Below are positions 25,908 through 33,291 of a stretch of 33,291 nucleotides of DNA, piece after piece. Origin of the DNA: Chloroflexota bacterium (GTDB lineage: Bacteria > Chloroflexota > Anaerolineae > Anaerolineales > Anaerolineaceae); the NCBI GenBank assembly GCA_023381565.1, contig JAMCRR010000154.1, forward strand, positions 1-33,291, given 5' to 3'. The notes beneath the pieces are model-generated. The model searched no databases and was not told the DNA's origin. It saw only the letters and a program-made list of their open reading frames with translations. How positions within the stretch are numbered: position 1 is the first letter of the stretch; each line of letters starts with the position of its first letter. Both the position numbers and the translations under genes were made by a program.

Positions 25908-28900
25908 ATGGCTTCTGCTTTACCTCTAAAGTCATACGCACGTATCCCTGTTACTTTGCAACTCCCAAAATTGATTGAGGTCCAATTAGAATCCTTTGAA
26001 CGATTGAAGAAAGAAGGATTATCGGACCTATTTCACGAAATATCCCCGATCGAGTCGTATAACAAGGGGATGAAACTGTATTTCCCCAGCCGTGGTCCGG
26101 AATCGCAGCAGTGGGGATTAACCTACTGGTTTGGCGAGCCGAAGCACTCGATTGAGGAATGCGTCGAGCGCGATCTAACCTACGCCAGCCCCTTGAACGT
26201 CTCGGTTCTGCTGGCCGGGCCAGATATTCCCGAACCGATCAAGCAAGATATCTTCCTCGGCGATTTCCCTGAAATGACTGAGAAGGGCACCTTTATCGTT
26301 AATGGTACTGAGCGGGTAGTCGTATCACAGCTCATTCGCTCACCGGGAGTGTATTTTGAAGCACCCATCGACCGCACGACCGGTCGACCGTTGGCGATGG
26401 CCAAGCTGATACCCGACCGGGGCGCCTGGATGGAGTTCGAAACTCGCAAGAACGATTACATCATCCTGAAATTCAACCGCAAACGCACTGTCCCGATCAC
26501 AGTCTTCTTGCGCGCCCTGGCTGCCGTCGACGATGGGATTCCCGACTCACCCTTAAAGAACGGCACGGATGAGGAGATTTTATCCCTCTTCCAGGATATT
26601 GATAATAACCCGGACCGCATGTTCATTGCTTCCTCGCTCCACCAGGAGCCTCAGTGGGAACTCACTGGCGGCATTACCGTTGCTGAAGCAGCCCTGCTTG
26701 AGTTTTTCAAACGCATGCGTCCCGGCGACCCAGCTACCCTGGAGAATGCCCGCCAGTTCCTGGAAGAGCAGCTCTTCGACCAGCGCCACTATGACCTTGA
26801 GCGAGTAGGTCGTTACAAGCTAAACCAGAAACTCGATCTATCAGAGTACATCCCCATCCAGCATCGGACTGTCACCAAGTGGGATATCATCCGCCTGGTG
26901 CGGCGCATGATCATGATCAACAATGGGACCGAAATGCCCGACGACATCGATCACCTGGGCAACCGCCGGGTGAAGACCGTCGGCGAGCTGATCCAAAACA
27001 AACTGCGCATCGGTTTGCGGCGCATGGAGCGGGTCATCAAGGAACGCATGTCCATCCGCGACCAGGATCAAATTTCTCCGGTCAGCCTGATCAACATCCG
27101 TCCGGTTGTCGCTGCGCTGCGCGAGTTCTTTGGCTCCAGCCAGCTATCGCAGTTCATGGACCAGACCAACCCCTTGGCGGAGCTGCGTCATAAACGCACG
27201 CTTTCTGCATTGGGGCCAGGCGGCTTACGCCGTGAACGCGCCGGCTTCGACGTGCGCGATGTGCACCATTCTCACTACGGGCGCATTTGCCCGGTTGAGA
27301 CCCCTGAGGGTCCGAACATCGGATTGATCGGGCGCCTGGCTTCTTTCGCTCGTGTGAATGAGTATGGTTTCATCGAAACACCCTACCGCCGGGTGATAAA
27401 AGCGATGTCTTTCAACGACCCCCGCCTGGTTGGCAGGTTGCTGCGCGAGGATCTGGGGGACGGAAAAGACGGCAAAGTCATCGCCAAAAAGGGCGAGCGA
27501 ATCACCGAAGATATGCTTCCCGCGATCGCCAAACTAAATAAGACATCGATTTTCATCATCCCTTACGTCTCGGATGATTTCGAGTACCTCTCCGCAGACG
27601 CCGAGGATAAGTTCGTCATTGCCCAGGCAAACGCGACGCTCAACGAGTACCGCGAGTTTGATACGGGGCGCGTATCCTGCCGCTACCACTCGGGTTTTGT
27701 ATTCCAGAACCCTGATAGCATCAACTACATGGACGTTGCCCCTCACCAGGTCGTGGGCATCTCTGCAGCCCTGATCCCCTTCCTCGAGCACGATGATGCC
27801 AACCGGGCTCTGATGGGCTCGAACATGCAGGCTCAAGCCGTACCACTGATCAACCCGGATGTGCCGTTGATTTCTACCGGCATGGAATACCATGCAGCGC
27901 TCGATTCGGGCCAGGTGGTGATTGCTGAAGAACCGGGTGAGGTGGTGTCGGTCACGGGTAAATCCATCGTCGTCCGTTCGACCGATGGCAATTTCCGAAC
28001 GTATAATCTGCGCAAGTACCAGCGCTCGAACCAAAGCACGTGCATCGATCAACGTCCGGCAGTCATCAAAGGGCAGCGCATCCGCGCCGGCGACATTATT
28101 GCAGATTCGTCATCCACACAGGGCGGCGAGCTGGCCCTCGGTCAGAATGTGGTCGTGGCCTTCGTCTCCTGGGAGGGTGGCAACTTTGAAGACGCCATCC
28201 TGATCTCAGAGCGCCTCGTCCAGGATGACCGCTTCACTTCGGTGCATATCGAGAAATATGAAGTCGAGGCCCGCGACACCAAGCTGGGCCCAGAAGAGAT
28301 CACCCGCGATATCCCCAACGTTGGCGAAGACGCCATCAAGGACCTGGATGAACACGGGATTATTCGCATCGGCGCAGAGGTCGGCCCTAACGATATTCTG
28401 GTGGGCAAAATCACGCCCAAAGGTGAAAAAGAGCTGACTCCAGAAGAGCGCTTGCTGCGAGCCATCTTCGGCGAGAAGTCTCGCGATGTGAAAGATACCT
28501 CCCTGCGCATGCCGCATGGCGAGCGTGGTAAGGTGGTGGATATCAAGGTCTTCACTCGCGAAGATAACACCGACCTGGCAGCCGGTGTGGATATGATGGT
28601 GCGTGTTTCGGTGGCTCAGCGGCGGAAGATCACTGCGGGTGATAAGATGGCCGGGCGGCACGGCAATAAAGGCGTCGTGTCTAAAGTGGTGCCCGTTGAG
28701 GATATGCCCTTCCTCGAGGACGGCACACCGGTGGATATCATCCTCAATCCCCTCGGCGTTCCAGGACGTATGAACATCGGGCAGGTGCTGGAGACGCACC
28801 TGGGTTGGGCTGCCAACCGACTGGGCTTTCGGGCAGAGACACCGGTTTTTGACGGCGCTACAGAAAGCGAGATTGAGGCGGAGCTGGCGCGAGCCTGGCT

Positions 28901-29825
28901 CATCGATCAGGCCTGGAAGGAAGTTGCTGAGCGGGCCTGGGAATGGATCAAAGGCGAAGAATACTCTCCCGAATCGATCCAGGACGAAGACGAGGTACGC
29001 CTGCTCTATCTGGAACACTGGCTGGGTGAACGGAACTACGATATCTACCAGTTGACCTCAGATCAAACCTATGCCCGCCGGTCTACCGTACGCGAATGGC
29101 TGCGGGATTACGGCTATGAACCTGACCGCATCCTGGCGTTCGAAGATATGCATATCGCGACAAACCAGATCCCTGCCCAGGATAAACGCGCCGTTCTGGC
29201 TTGCTTGAAGCAGTGGACAAAGGTCCAGGGAGAGGACATTTCTGACCTTCCGGACGAAGCCATAGAAAACAAAGCCAGAGAAATCTCCCTTACGACGAAG
29301 CTCCCCCTGCCCACATTGGGCAAGCAGGTCCTTCGGGATGGGAAAACAGGAATTCCTTATGATCAGCCGGTGACGATCGGCGTGATGACCATGCTGAAGC
29401 TGCACCACCTGGTGGAAGATAAAGTCCATGCTCGCTCGACCGGCCCTTACAGCCTGGTTACTCAACAGCCATTGGGCGGCAAGGCGCAGTTCGGCGGACA
29501 GCGTTTTGGAGAGATGGAAGTGTGGGCTCTCGAAGCTTACGGCGCAGCCTACACCTTGCAAGAGATGCTTACGGTGAAATCCGATGACGTCCAGGGACGC
29601 GTGAACACCTATGAAGCCATCGTCAAAGGCGAACCCATCGAGGAACCCAGCATTCCTGCCTCGTTCCGGGTACTGGTCAAAGAACTGCAAAGCCTGGGTC
29701 TGGCGGTCGAAGCTGTGATGGATAATGGCGAAGTGATCCGGTTCGGAAAGGACGAGGAACGTGTCCGCCCGCCAAAGCTGGAGACCGGGCTCTTGGGATT
29801 GGGGGAGGATCTGGGTAACTTATAG
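25908..29825 (+). CDS. rpoB: RNA polymerase beta subunit
   Basis: 1305-residue beta subunit of RNA polymerase. I use ATG 25908 (M-A-S-A-L-P) with AGGAG six bases upstream, rather than the unsupported ATG at 25878. The rifampicin pocket is conserved ([10 protein letters not shown] near 409 and [13 protein letters not shown] near 430), as are the E-T-P-E-G-P-N-I-G block, the C-terminal [19 protein letters not shown] and K-S-D-D-V-x-G-R. Between F-D-G-A-T-E and D-G-K-T-G (DNA about 28860-29330) it carries roughly 130 residues more than Bacillus RpoB. The protein ends normally. Neither rplJ/rplL upstream nor rpoC downstream is present. Confidence 0.98.
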   Translation: MASALPLKSYARIPVTLQLPKLIEVQLESFERLKKEGLSDLFHEISPIESYNKGMKLYFPSRGPESQQWGLTYWFGEPKHSIEECVERDLTYASPLNVSVLLAGPDIPEPIKQDIFLGDFPEMTEKGTFIVNGTERVVVSQLIRSPGVYFEAPIDRTTGRPLAMAKLIPDRGAWMEFETRKNDYIILKFNRKRTVPITVFLRALAAVDDGIPDSPLKNGTDEEILSLFQDIDNNPDRMFIASSLHQEPQWELTGGITVAEAALLEFFKRMRPGDPATLENARQFLEEQLFDQRHYDLERVGRYKLNQKLDLSEYIPIQHRTVTKWDIIRLVRRMIMINNGTEMPDDIDHLGNRRVKTVGELIQNKLRIGLRRMERVIKERMSIRDQDQISPVSLINIRPVVAALREFFGSSQLSQFMDQTNPLAELRHKRTLSALGPGGLRRERAGFDVRDVHHSHYGRICPVETPEGPNIGLIGRLASFARVNEYGFIETPYRRVIKAMSFNDPRLVGRLLREDLGDGKDGKVIAKKGERITEDMLPAIAKLNKTSIFIIPYVSDDFEYLSADAEDKFVIAQANATLNEYREFDTGRVSCRYHSGFVFQNPDSINYMDVAPHQVVGISAALIPFLEHDDANRALMGSNMQAQAVPLINPDVPLISTGMEYHAALDSGQVVIAEEPGEVVSVTGKSIVVRSTDGNFRTYNLRKYQRSNQSTCIDQRPAVIKGQRIRAGDIIADSSSTQGGELALGQNVVVAFVSWEGGNFEDAILISERLVQDDRFTSVHIEKYEVEARDTKLGPEEITRDIPNVGEDAIKDLDEHGIIRIGAEVGPNDILVGKITPKGEKELTPEERLLRAIFGEKSRDVKDTSLRMPHGERGKVVDIKVFTREDNTDLAAGVDMMVRVSVAQRRKITAGDKMAGRHGNKGVVSKVVPVEDMPFLEDGTPVDIILNPLGVPGRMNIGQVLETHLGWAANRLGFRAETPVFDGATESEIEAELARAWLIDQAWKEVAERAWEWIKGEEYSPESIQDEDEVRLLYLEHWLGERNYDIYQLTSDQTYARRSTVREWLRDYGYEPDRILAFEDMHIATNQIPAQDKRAVLACLKQWTKVQGEDISDLPDEAIENKAREISLTTKLPLPTLGKQVLRDGKTGIPYDQPVTIGVMTMLKLHHLVEDKVHARSTGPYSLVTQQPLGGKAQFGGQRFGEMEVWALEAYGAAYTLQEMLTVKSDDVQGRVNTYEAIVKGEPIEEPSIPASFRVLVKELQSLGLAVEAVMDNGEVIRFGKDEERVRPPKLETGLLGLGEDLGNL

Positions 29826-29848
29826 AAATATCAGGATAAAAATTTATC

Positions 29849-29877
29849 TTGACTTCACTAGGGGCCCATGGTAAAAT
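29849..29877 (+). promoter_or_regulatory. Predicted promoter of the rpsL-rpsG-fusA-tuf (str) operon
   Basis: TTGACT (29849-29854), 17-base spacer, TAAAAT (29872-29877), beginning 24 bases after the rpoB stop. Predicted start near 29884, leaving a structured leader of about 130 bases. Confidence 0.75.
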
Positions 29878-29944
29878 CGTACCCCGTTGCCTGGAGTGGG
29901 GCTTGTCTCATCCCCATCCATTGGTAAGACACAGAAACCAAGGT

Positions 29945-29971
29945 GAGGCCATCTTCGCCAGTGATGGCCTC
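29945..29971 (+). promoter_or_regulatory. Stable hairpin in the rpsL leader
   Basis: Perfect 9-base-pair stem: GAGGCCATC (29945-29953) and GATGGCCTC (29963-29971), nine-base loop, with a few more pairs possible below a mismatch. A second, weaker GGGG/CCCC stem lies upstream at about 29895-29925. The following CCTTATT is too poor in U for a confident terminator; it may be an attenuator or ribosomal-protein binding site. Confidence 0.5.
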
Positions 29972-30016
29972 CCTTATTGATAAACACTGATATGAGGAAG
30001 GAATTGGAGGCATAAA

Positions 30017-30433
30017 GTGCCCACAATCAACCAGTTGATCCGTAAAGGACGACATACCAAAAAGGTCAAGAGCAAAGCTCCTGCGCTGCTGTATACCCTC
30101 AATACTGTCAAGCAGCGCCGTATCCGCCAGGCAGCAGGCGCGCCGCAAAAACGCGGCGTTTGTACTGTGGTCCGCACGATGACCCCCAAAAAACCGAACT
30201 CTGCCCTCCGCAAAATCGCTCGCGTGCGCCTGACAAATGGCATCGAAGTGACTGCCTATATACCGGGTGAAGGACACCAGCTCCAGGAGCACTCGGTTGT
30301 GCTCGTACGCGGAGGTCGTGTTAAGGACCTTCCTGGTGTTCGCTACCATATCGTACGGGGCACGCTGGATACAACGGGTGTCGCCAAGCGACAGCAGGGT
30401 CGTTCGAAGTACGGGGCCAAACATCCGAAATAG
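30017..30433 (+). CDS. rpsL: 30S ribosomal protein S12
   Basis: 138-residue S12, a decoding-centre protein. It begins [11 protein letters not shown] and contains K-K-P-N-S-A-L-R-K and the loop [11 protein letters not shown], which together form the streptomycin-sensitive region; both key lysines are present. GTG start after TTGGAGG. First gene of the str operon, with its own promoter directly behind rpoB. Confidence 0.98.
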   Translation: MPTINQLIRKGRHTKKVKSKAPALLYTLNTVKQRRIRQAAGAPQKRGVCTVVRTMTPKKPNSALRKIARVRLTNGIEVTAYIPGEGHQLQEHSVVLVRGGRVKDLPGVRYHIVRGTLDTTGVAKRQQGRSKYGAKHPK

Positions 30434-30442
30434 AGGTCCGTC

Positions 30443-30470
30443 GGACCGGTTGAATTCTTTCGACCGGTCC
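30443..30470 (+). promoter_or_regulatory. Hairpin between rpsL and rpsG, possible S7 regulatory site
   Basis: Stem of 12 pairs (eight perfect GC-rich pairs plus a wobble and three inner pairs): arms 30443-30454 and 30459-30470, four-base loop. An overlapping alternative stem, GGTCC/GGACC at 30435-30447, excludes it. In E. coli S7 represses the str operon through the rpsL-rpsG spacer; a similar role here is inference from position only. Confidence 0.5.
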
Positions 30471-30504
30471 ATTTAATCTTGTGCGGGTTGATGGAGATTG
30501 ACGA

Positions 30505-30975
30505 ATGGCACGACGTGCAAAACCAGAAAAAAGAGAAATATCACCGGACGTACGCTACCAGAATTTATACGTCCAGGAGTTTATTCATCGCATGATGCGC
30601 CGGGGCAAAAAGAGCGTGGTCACAACCGTGATCTACGATTGCCTTGGAATAGTCGAGGAGCGCACCGGCAAGAACCCTGTTGAGGTCATGGATCAGGCGT
30701 TGAAGAACGTCGGCCCGGTCATGGAAGTGCGTCCTCGCCGGGTTGGTGGAGCCACCTACCAGGTTCCTATGGAAGTCCCAACCGCCCGCCGGGCAGCGCT
30801 GGCGATGCGCTGGATCATCGATGCCGCTCGAGCGCGCACCGGTAAGTCTTACGCCGAGAAGTTAGCGGCCGAAATACTGGACGCCTCGAACAACCTCGGC
30901 GCAGCCGTCCGTAAACGTGAAGAGGCCCATAAGATGGCTGAAGCCAACCGGGCATTCTCTCATTATCGGATGTAA
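30505..30975 (+). CDS. rpsG: 30S ribosomal protein S7
   Basis: 156-residue S7, a primary 16S rRNA binder that organises the 30S head. Typical blocks are R-R-A-K-P-E-K-R near the N-terminus, N-V-x-P-x-M-E-V-R-P-R-R-V-G-G-A-T-Y-Q-V-P around 70-90, and the C-terminal K-R-E-E-A-H-K-M-A-E-A-N-R-A-F-S-H-Y-R. GGAG ribosome binding site nine bases before ATG. Second gene of the str operon. Confidence 0.98.
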   Translation: MARRAKPEKREISPDVRYQNLYVQEFIHRMMRRGKKSVVTTVIYDCLGIVEERTGKNPVEVMDQALKNVGPVMEVRPRRVGGATYQVPMEVPTARRAALAMRWIIDAARARTGKSYAEKLAAEILDASNNLGAAVRKREEAHKMAEANRAFSHYRM

Positions 30976-31019
30976 GCCGTAAATTTATACTAGAAAGATT
31001 TTAGGTAGATAGAAATCGA

Positions 31020-33092
31020 ATGCCTCGTAATTTTCCATTAGATCGTTACCGAAATATTGGCATCATTGCCCACATCGACGCCGGGAAAACCACAACAACC
31101 GAGCGGATTTTATTCTATACCGGTAAGACCTACCGCCTCGGCTCTGTGGACGAAGGCACCACGGTAACCGATTGGATGGTGCAGGAGCGCGAGCGGGGCA
31201 TTACGATTGTCTCTGCAGCAGTCTCTGCCGAATGGAAGGGTTACCAGATCAATCTGATCGACACCCCCGGGCACATCGATTTCACTGCCGAAGTGCAGAG
31301 ATCGCTGCGGGTATTGGATGGGGGTGTAGTAGTTTTTGATGCCGTCCAGGGGGTTGAACCGCAGAGCGAGACGGTATGGCGCCAGGCAGACCGCTACGGC
31401 GTGCCGCGCATCTGTTTCGTCAACAAGATGGACCGTATCGGGGCATCTTATGAACACACGATCGAGACCATCCGCCAGCGGTTGGGAGCCAACCCGATCG
31501 CTATGCAAATCCCGATCGGCAGCGAAGCAGATTATAAGGGCGTGATTGACCTTTTGACGCAAAAAGCAATCTACTGGGACGACGAGCTCGGCAAGGATGA
31601 GCGCTATGAGGAAATCCCGGAGGAAATGCAGAACGAGGCCAGCGAAGCGCGCATGCGCCTGATCGAACAGGTTGCCGAGCTGGATGATGGCCTGATCGTC
31701 AAGTATCTGGAAGGGGAGACCATCGAGGTGGATGAAATTAAAGCTGCCCTGCGCCGAGCAGTGATCAGCAGCCAGGCCACTCCGGTGTTTTGCGGCACCT
31801 CATTGCGGAATAAAGGCGTGCAACCCATCCTGGATGCGGTAATTGATTATTTACCCTCTCCAATGGATGTTCCTCCAGTCAAAGGGATCAATCCGGAAGA
31901 TGATAGTGAAGTTTTGCGCCCTTCGGAGGATACCGCTCCCGCGAGCGCCCTGGTTTTCAAGATCGTCACCGATCCATACGTCGGGCGGTTGGCATACTTC
32001 CGTGTGTATTCCGGTAAGGTAGCGACCGGGACGATGCTCTACAACTCCACCAAAGACAAGCGTGAACGGATCGGACGCCTGTTGCGCATGTATGCGGATC
32101 GCCGCGAAGATATCACTGAGGTGATGGCCGGGGATATTGGCGCCGTATTGGGGTTAAAAGAGACGTTCACCGGTGATACGCTGTGCGATCCAACCCAGCC
32201 CGTGATTCTGGAAAATATTACTTTCCCCGAACCTGTGATTTCGGTTGCCATCGAACCGAAAACTACCGCGGACCAGGATAAGATGTCGGAAGCACTACGC
32301 AAATTATCCGAAGAAGACCCGACCTTCCGGGTGCGTTCCGACGAAAACACCGCCCAGACGCTCATCTCCGGAATGGGAGAGCTTCACCTGGATGTGATTG
32401 TTGATCGCATGCTGCGTGAATTTCGTGTCCAGGCGAATGTTGGCCGGCCGCGCGTGGCTTATCGCGAAACCATCACCCGCACGGTGGAAAAAGTCAACTA
32501 CAAGTACGTGCGCCAGACCGGCGGTCACGGCCAATACGGACACGTTGTCCTGAAGTTGGAACCGCTCGAGCGCGGCAACGGGATCGTTTTTGAAGACAAG
32601 ATTATTGGCGGCACGATCCCTCGCGAATACATTCCTGCGGTCGAAAAAGGGGTTCGCGAAGCTTCCGAAAGTGGTGTGCTGGCCGGATATCCGACAACCG
32701 ATATCAAAGTATCGTTAATCGATGGATCGTATCATGAGGTAGATGCGAGCGAGATGGCTTTCAAAATGGCCGGTATCCTCGGGTTTAAGGAAGGCGTCCA
32801 GCGAGGCAACCCGGTTCTCTTAGAACCAATTATGAAAGTCGAAGCTGTCTTGCCGGAAGAATATTTAGGTGATGTTCTAGGGCAGCTTAGCGCCCGGCGT
32901 GGTGAAATCCTGGGAATGGAAATGCGCTCTGGTAACGCCCAGGCAATCCGCGCTCTCGTACCCATGGCTGAGATGTTCGGATATGCGACCGAGTTACGGT
33001 CGGGCACCCAGGGGAGGGGCGTCTTCACCATGGAATTTGACCATTATGCGCCTGTTTCAGAGTCAGTCGCGCAGAAGATCCTCAATCCTTAG
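31020..33092 (+). CDS. fusA: Elongation factor G
   Basis: 690-residue translocation GTPase. G1 A-H-I-D-A-G-K-T-T (17-25), G3 D-T-P-G-H (81-85) and G4 N-K-M-D (135-138) are intact, with G-I-T-I at 60-63 in switch I. Domains II to V follow in the usual order, with [10 protein letters not shown] in domain IV. The ribosome binding site is weak (AGGTAGA, long spacing). Bases 32619-32744 of this gene reappear inverted at the right end of the window. Confidence 0.98.
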   Translation: MPRNFPLDRYRNIGIIAHIDAGKTTTTERILFYTGKTYRLGSVDEGTTVTDWMVQERERGITIVSAAVSAEWKGYQINLIDTPGHIDFTAEVQRSLRVLDGGVVVFDAVQGVEPQSETVWRQADRYGVPRICFVNKMDRIGASYEHTIETIRQRLGANPIAMQIPIGSEADYKGVIDLLTQKAIYWDDELGKDERYEEIPEEMQNEASEARMRLIEQVAELDDGLIVKYLEGETIEVDEIKAALRRAVISSQATPVFCGTSLRNKGVQPILDAVIDYLPSPMDVPPVKGINPEDDSEVLRPSEDTAPASALVFKIVTDPYVGRLAYFRVYSGKVATGTMLYNSTKDKRERIGRLLRMYADRREDITEVMAGDIGAVLGLKETFTGDTLCDPTQPVILENITFPEPVISVAIEPKTTADQDKMSEALRKLSEEDPTFRVRSDENTAQTLISGMGELHLDVIVDRMLREFRVQANVGRPRVAYRETITRTVEKVNYKYVRQTGGHGQYGHVVLKLEPLERGNGIVFEDKIIGGTIPREYIPAVEKGVREASESGVLAGYPTTDIKVSLIDGSYHEVDASEMAFKMAGILGFKEGVQRGNPVLLEPIMKVEAVLPEEYLGDVLGQLSARRGEILGMEMRSGNAQAIRALVPMAEMFGYATELRSGTQGRGVFTMEFDHYAPVSESVAQKILNP
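32619..32744 (+). repeat. Inverted repeat, copy A (inside fusA)
   Basis: 126-base segment of fusA, domain IV/V coding region. Its exact reverse complement forms 33166-33291. Pairing was read base by base (coordinates sum to 65910) and ends with a mismatch at 32745/33165. Confidence 0.9.
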
Positions 33093-33137
33093 CACGAATT
33101 ATTTCTGTGGAATTATCTGAAGGAGAACACAAGACCT

Positions 33138-33166
33138 ATGGCCAAGCAGAAATTTGATCGATCGAA
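33138..33166 (+). CDS. tuf: Elongation factor Tu, N-terminal fragment interrupted by inverted fusA sequence
   Basis: ATG at 33138, preceded by AAGGAG 12 bases upstream, encodes M-A-K-Q-K-F-D-R-S and the first two bases of what would be a Lys codon, matching the start of EF-Tu. After base 33166 the sequence becomes the reverse complement of fusA and the frame soon stops. Position after fusA is the normal place for tuf in the str operon. The real gene is probably intact in the organism and cut here by an assembly or library artefact. Confidence 0.8.
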
Positions 33167-33291
33167 TCTACCTCATGATACGATCCATCGATTAACGATA
33201 CTTTGATATCGGTTGTCGGATATCCGGCCAGCACACCACTTTCGGAAGCTTCGCGAACCCCTTTTTCGACCGCAGGAATGTATTCGCGAGG
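33166..33291 (-). repeat. Inverted repeat, copy B (right edge of window)
   Basis: Exact reverse complement of 32619-32744 and continuing to the last base. With copy A it brackets about 420 bases. It replaces the body of tuf and contains no gene of its own. Confidence 0.9.

Noticed and set aside
33138..33204. Short open frame continuing from the tuf start through the inverted fusA sequence
   Set aside because: Only the first nine residues match EF-Tu; the rest is antisense fusA, so the 22-residue product is not a real gene.

Overview
The window looks like ordinary chromosome of a GC-rich bacterium of the Chloroflexota, most probably the Anaerolineae. That placement is inference. It rests on a lipoprotein with a Pro/Thr-rich spacer, a receiver-CpaE/TadZ fusion protein, an S1 protein with a charged tail, and a beta subunit with a large insert before its C-terminal module. 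No rRNA, tRNA or CRISPR array was seen. No gap between genes exceeds about 300 bases.

Layout. 1-526 (-) is a lipoprotein running off the left edge. 549-1175 (-) is upp, divergent from ruvB-queA-uracil-DNA glycosylase (1260-4014, +). Two small unknown genes lie at 4001-4512 (-), then a membrane-anchored alpha/beta hydrolase (4777-5745, +). 5746-7720 is a visibly AT-rich island with its own promoter and a closing hairpin. It encodes a methyltransferase and a restriction enzyme of the XcyI/Cfr9I type (predicted target CCCGGG). Next on the minus strand are eno, pyrG and an S1-domain protein, then an envelope block: YbhN-like membrane protein, HtrA, YugP-like metallopeptidase, CtpA, a small membrane protein and a HAD nucleotidase. 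mutL-degV (17340-19969, +) is divergent from that block. 19974-23098 (-) is a tightly coupled three-gene signalling operon: receiver-CpaE fusion, sirtuin, GAF histidine kinase. tilS (+) follows. A tyrosine-recombinase-like protein that has lost most catalytic residues (-) is divergent from rpoB-rpsL-rpsG-fusA-tuf (+).

Points that stand out. (1) rpoC is absent between rpoB and rpsL, and rpsL has its own good promoter there. (2) The integrase-like protein has Lys, Asp, Ile and Ser where Arg, His, His and Tyr are expected. (3) The last 126 bases are an exact inverted copy of part of fusA that interrupts tuf after about nine codons; a fold-back assembly chimera is the likeliest cause. (4) Four genes have a TATAAT-like box ending 6-8 bases before the ATG and no ribosome binding site, suggesting leaderless mRNAs. 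(5) A sirtuin is translationally coupled to a receiver/degenerate-ATPase protein and a histidine kinase. (6) Strong hairpins lie in the rpoB and rpsL leaders and between rpsL and rpsG.

How the genes relate. Most are housekeeping: nucleotide supply (upp, pyrG, nucleotidase), repair (ruvB, mutL, uracil glycosylase), tRNA modification (queA, tilS), glycolysis (eno), transcription and translation (rpoB, rpsL, rpsG, fusA, tuf), and envelope proteolysis (HtrA, YugP, CtpA). The restriction-modification pair is the clearest acquired element. I see no complete new defence system. The most original candidates are the degenerate integrase beside rpoB and the sirtuin-containing signalling operon.
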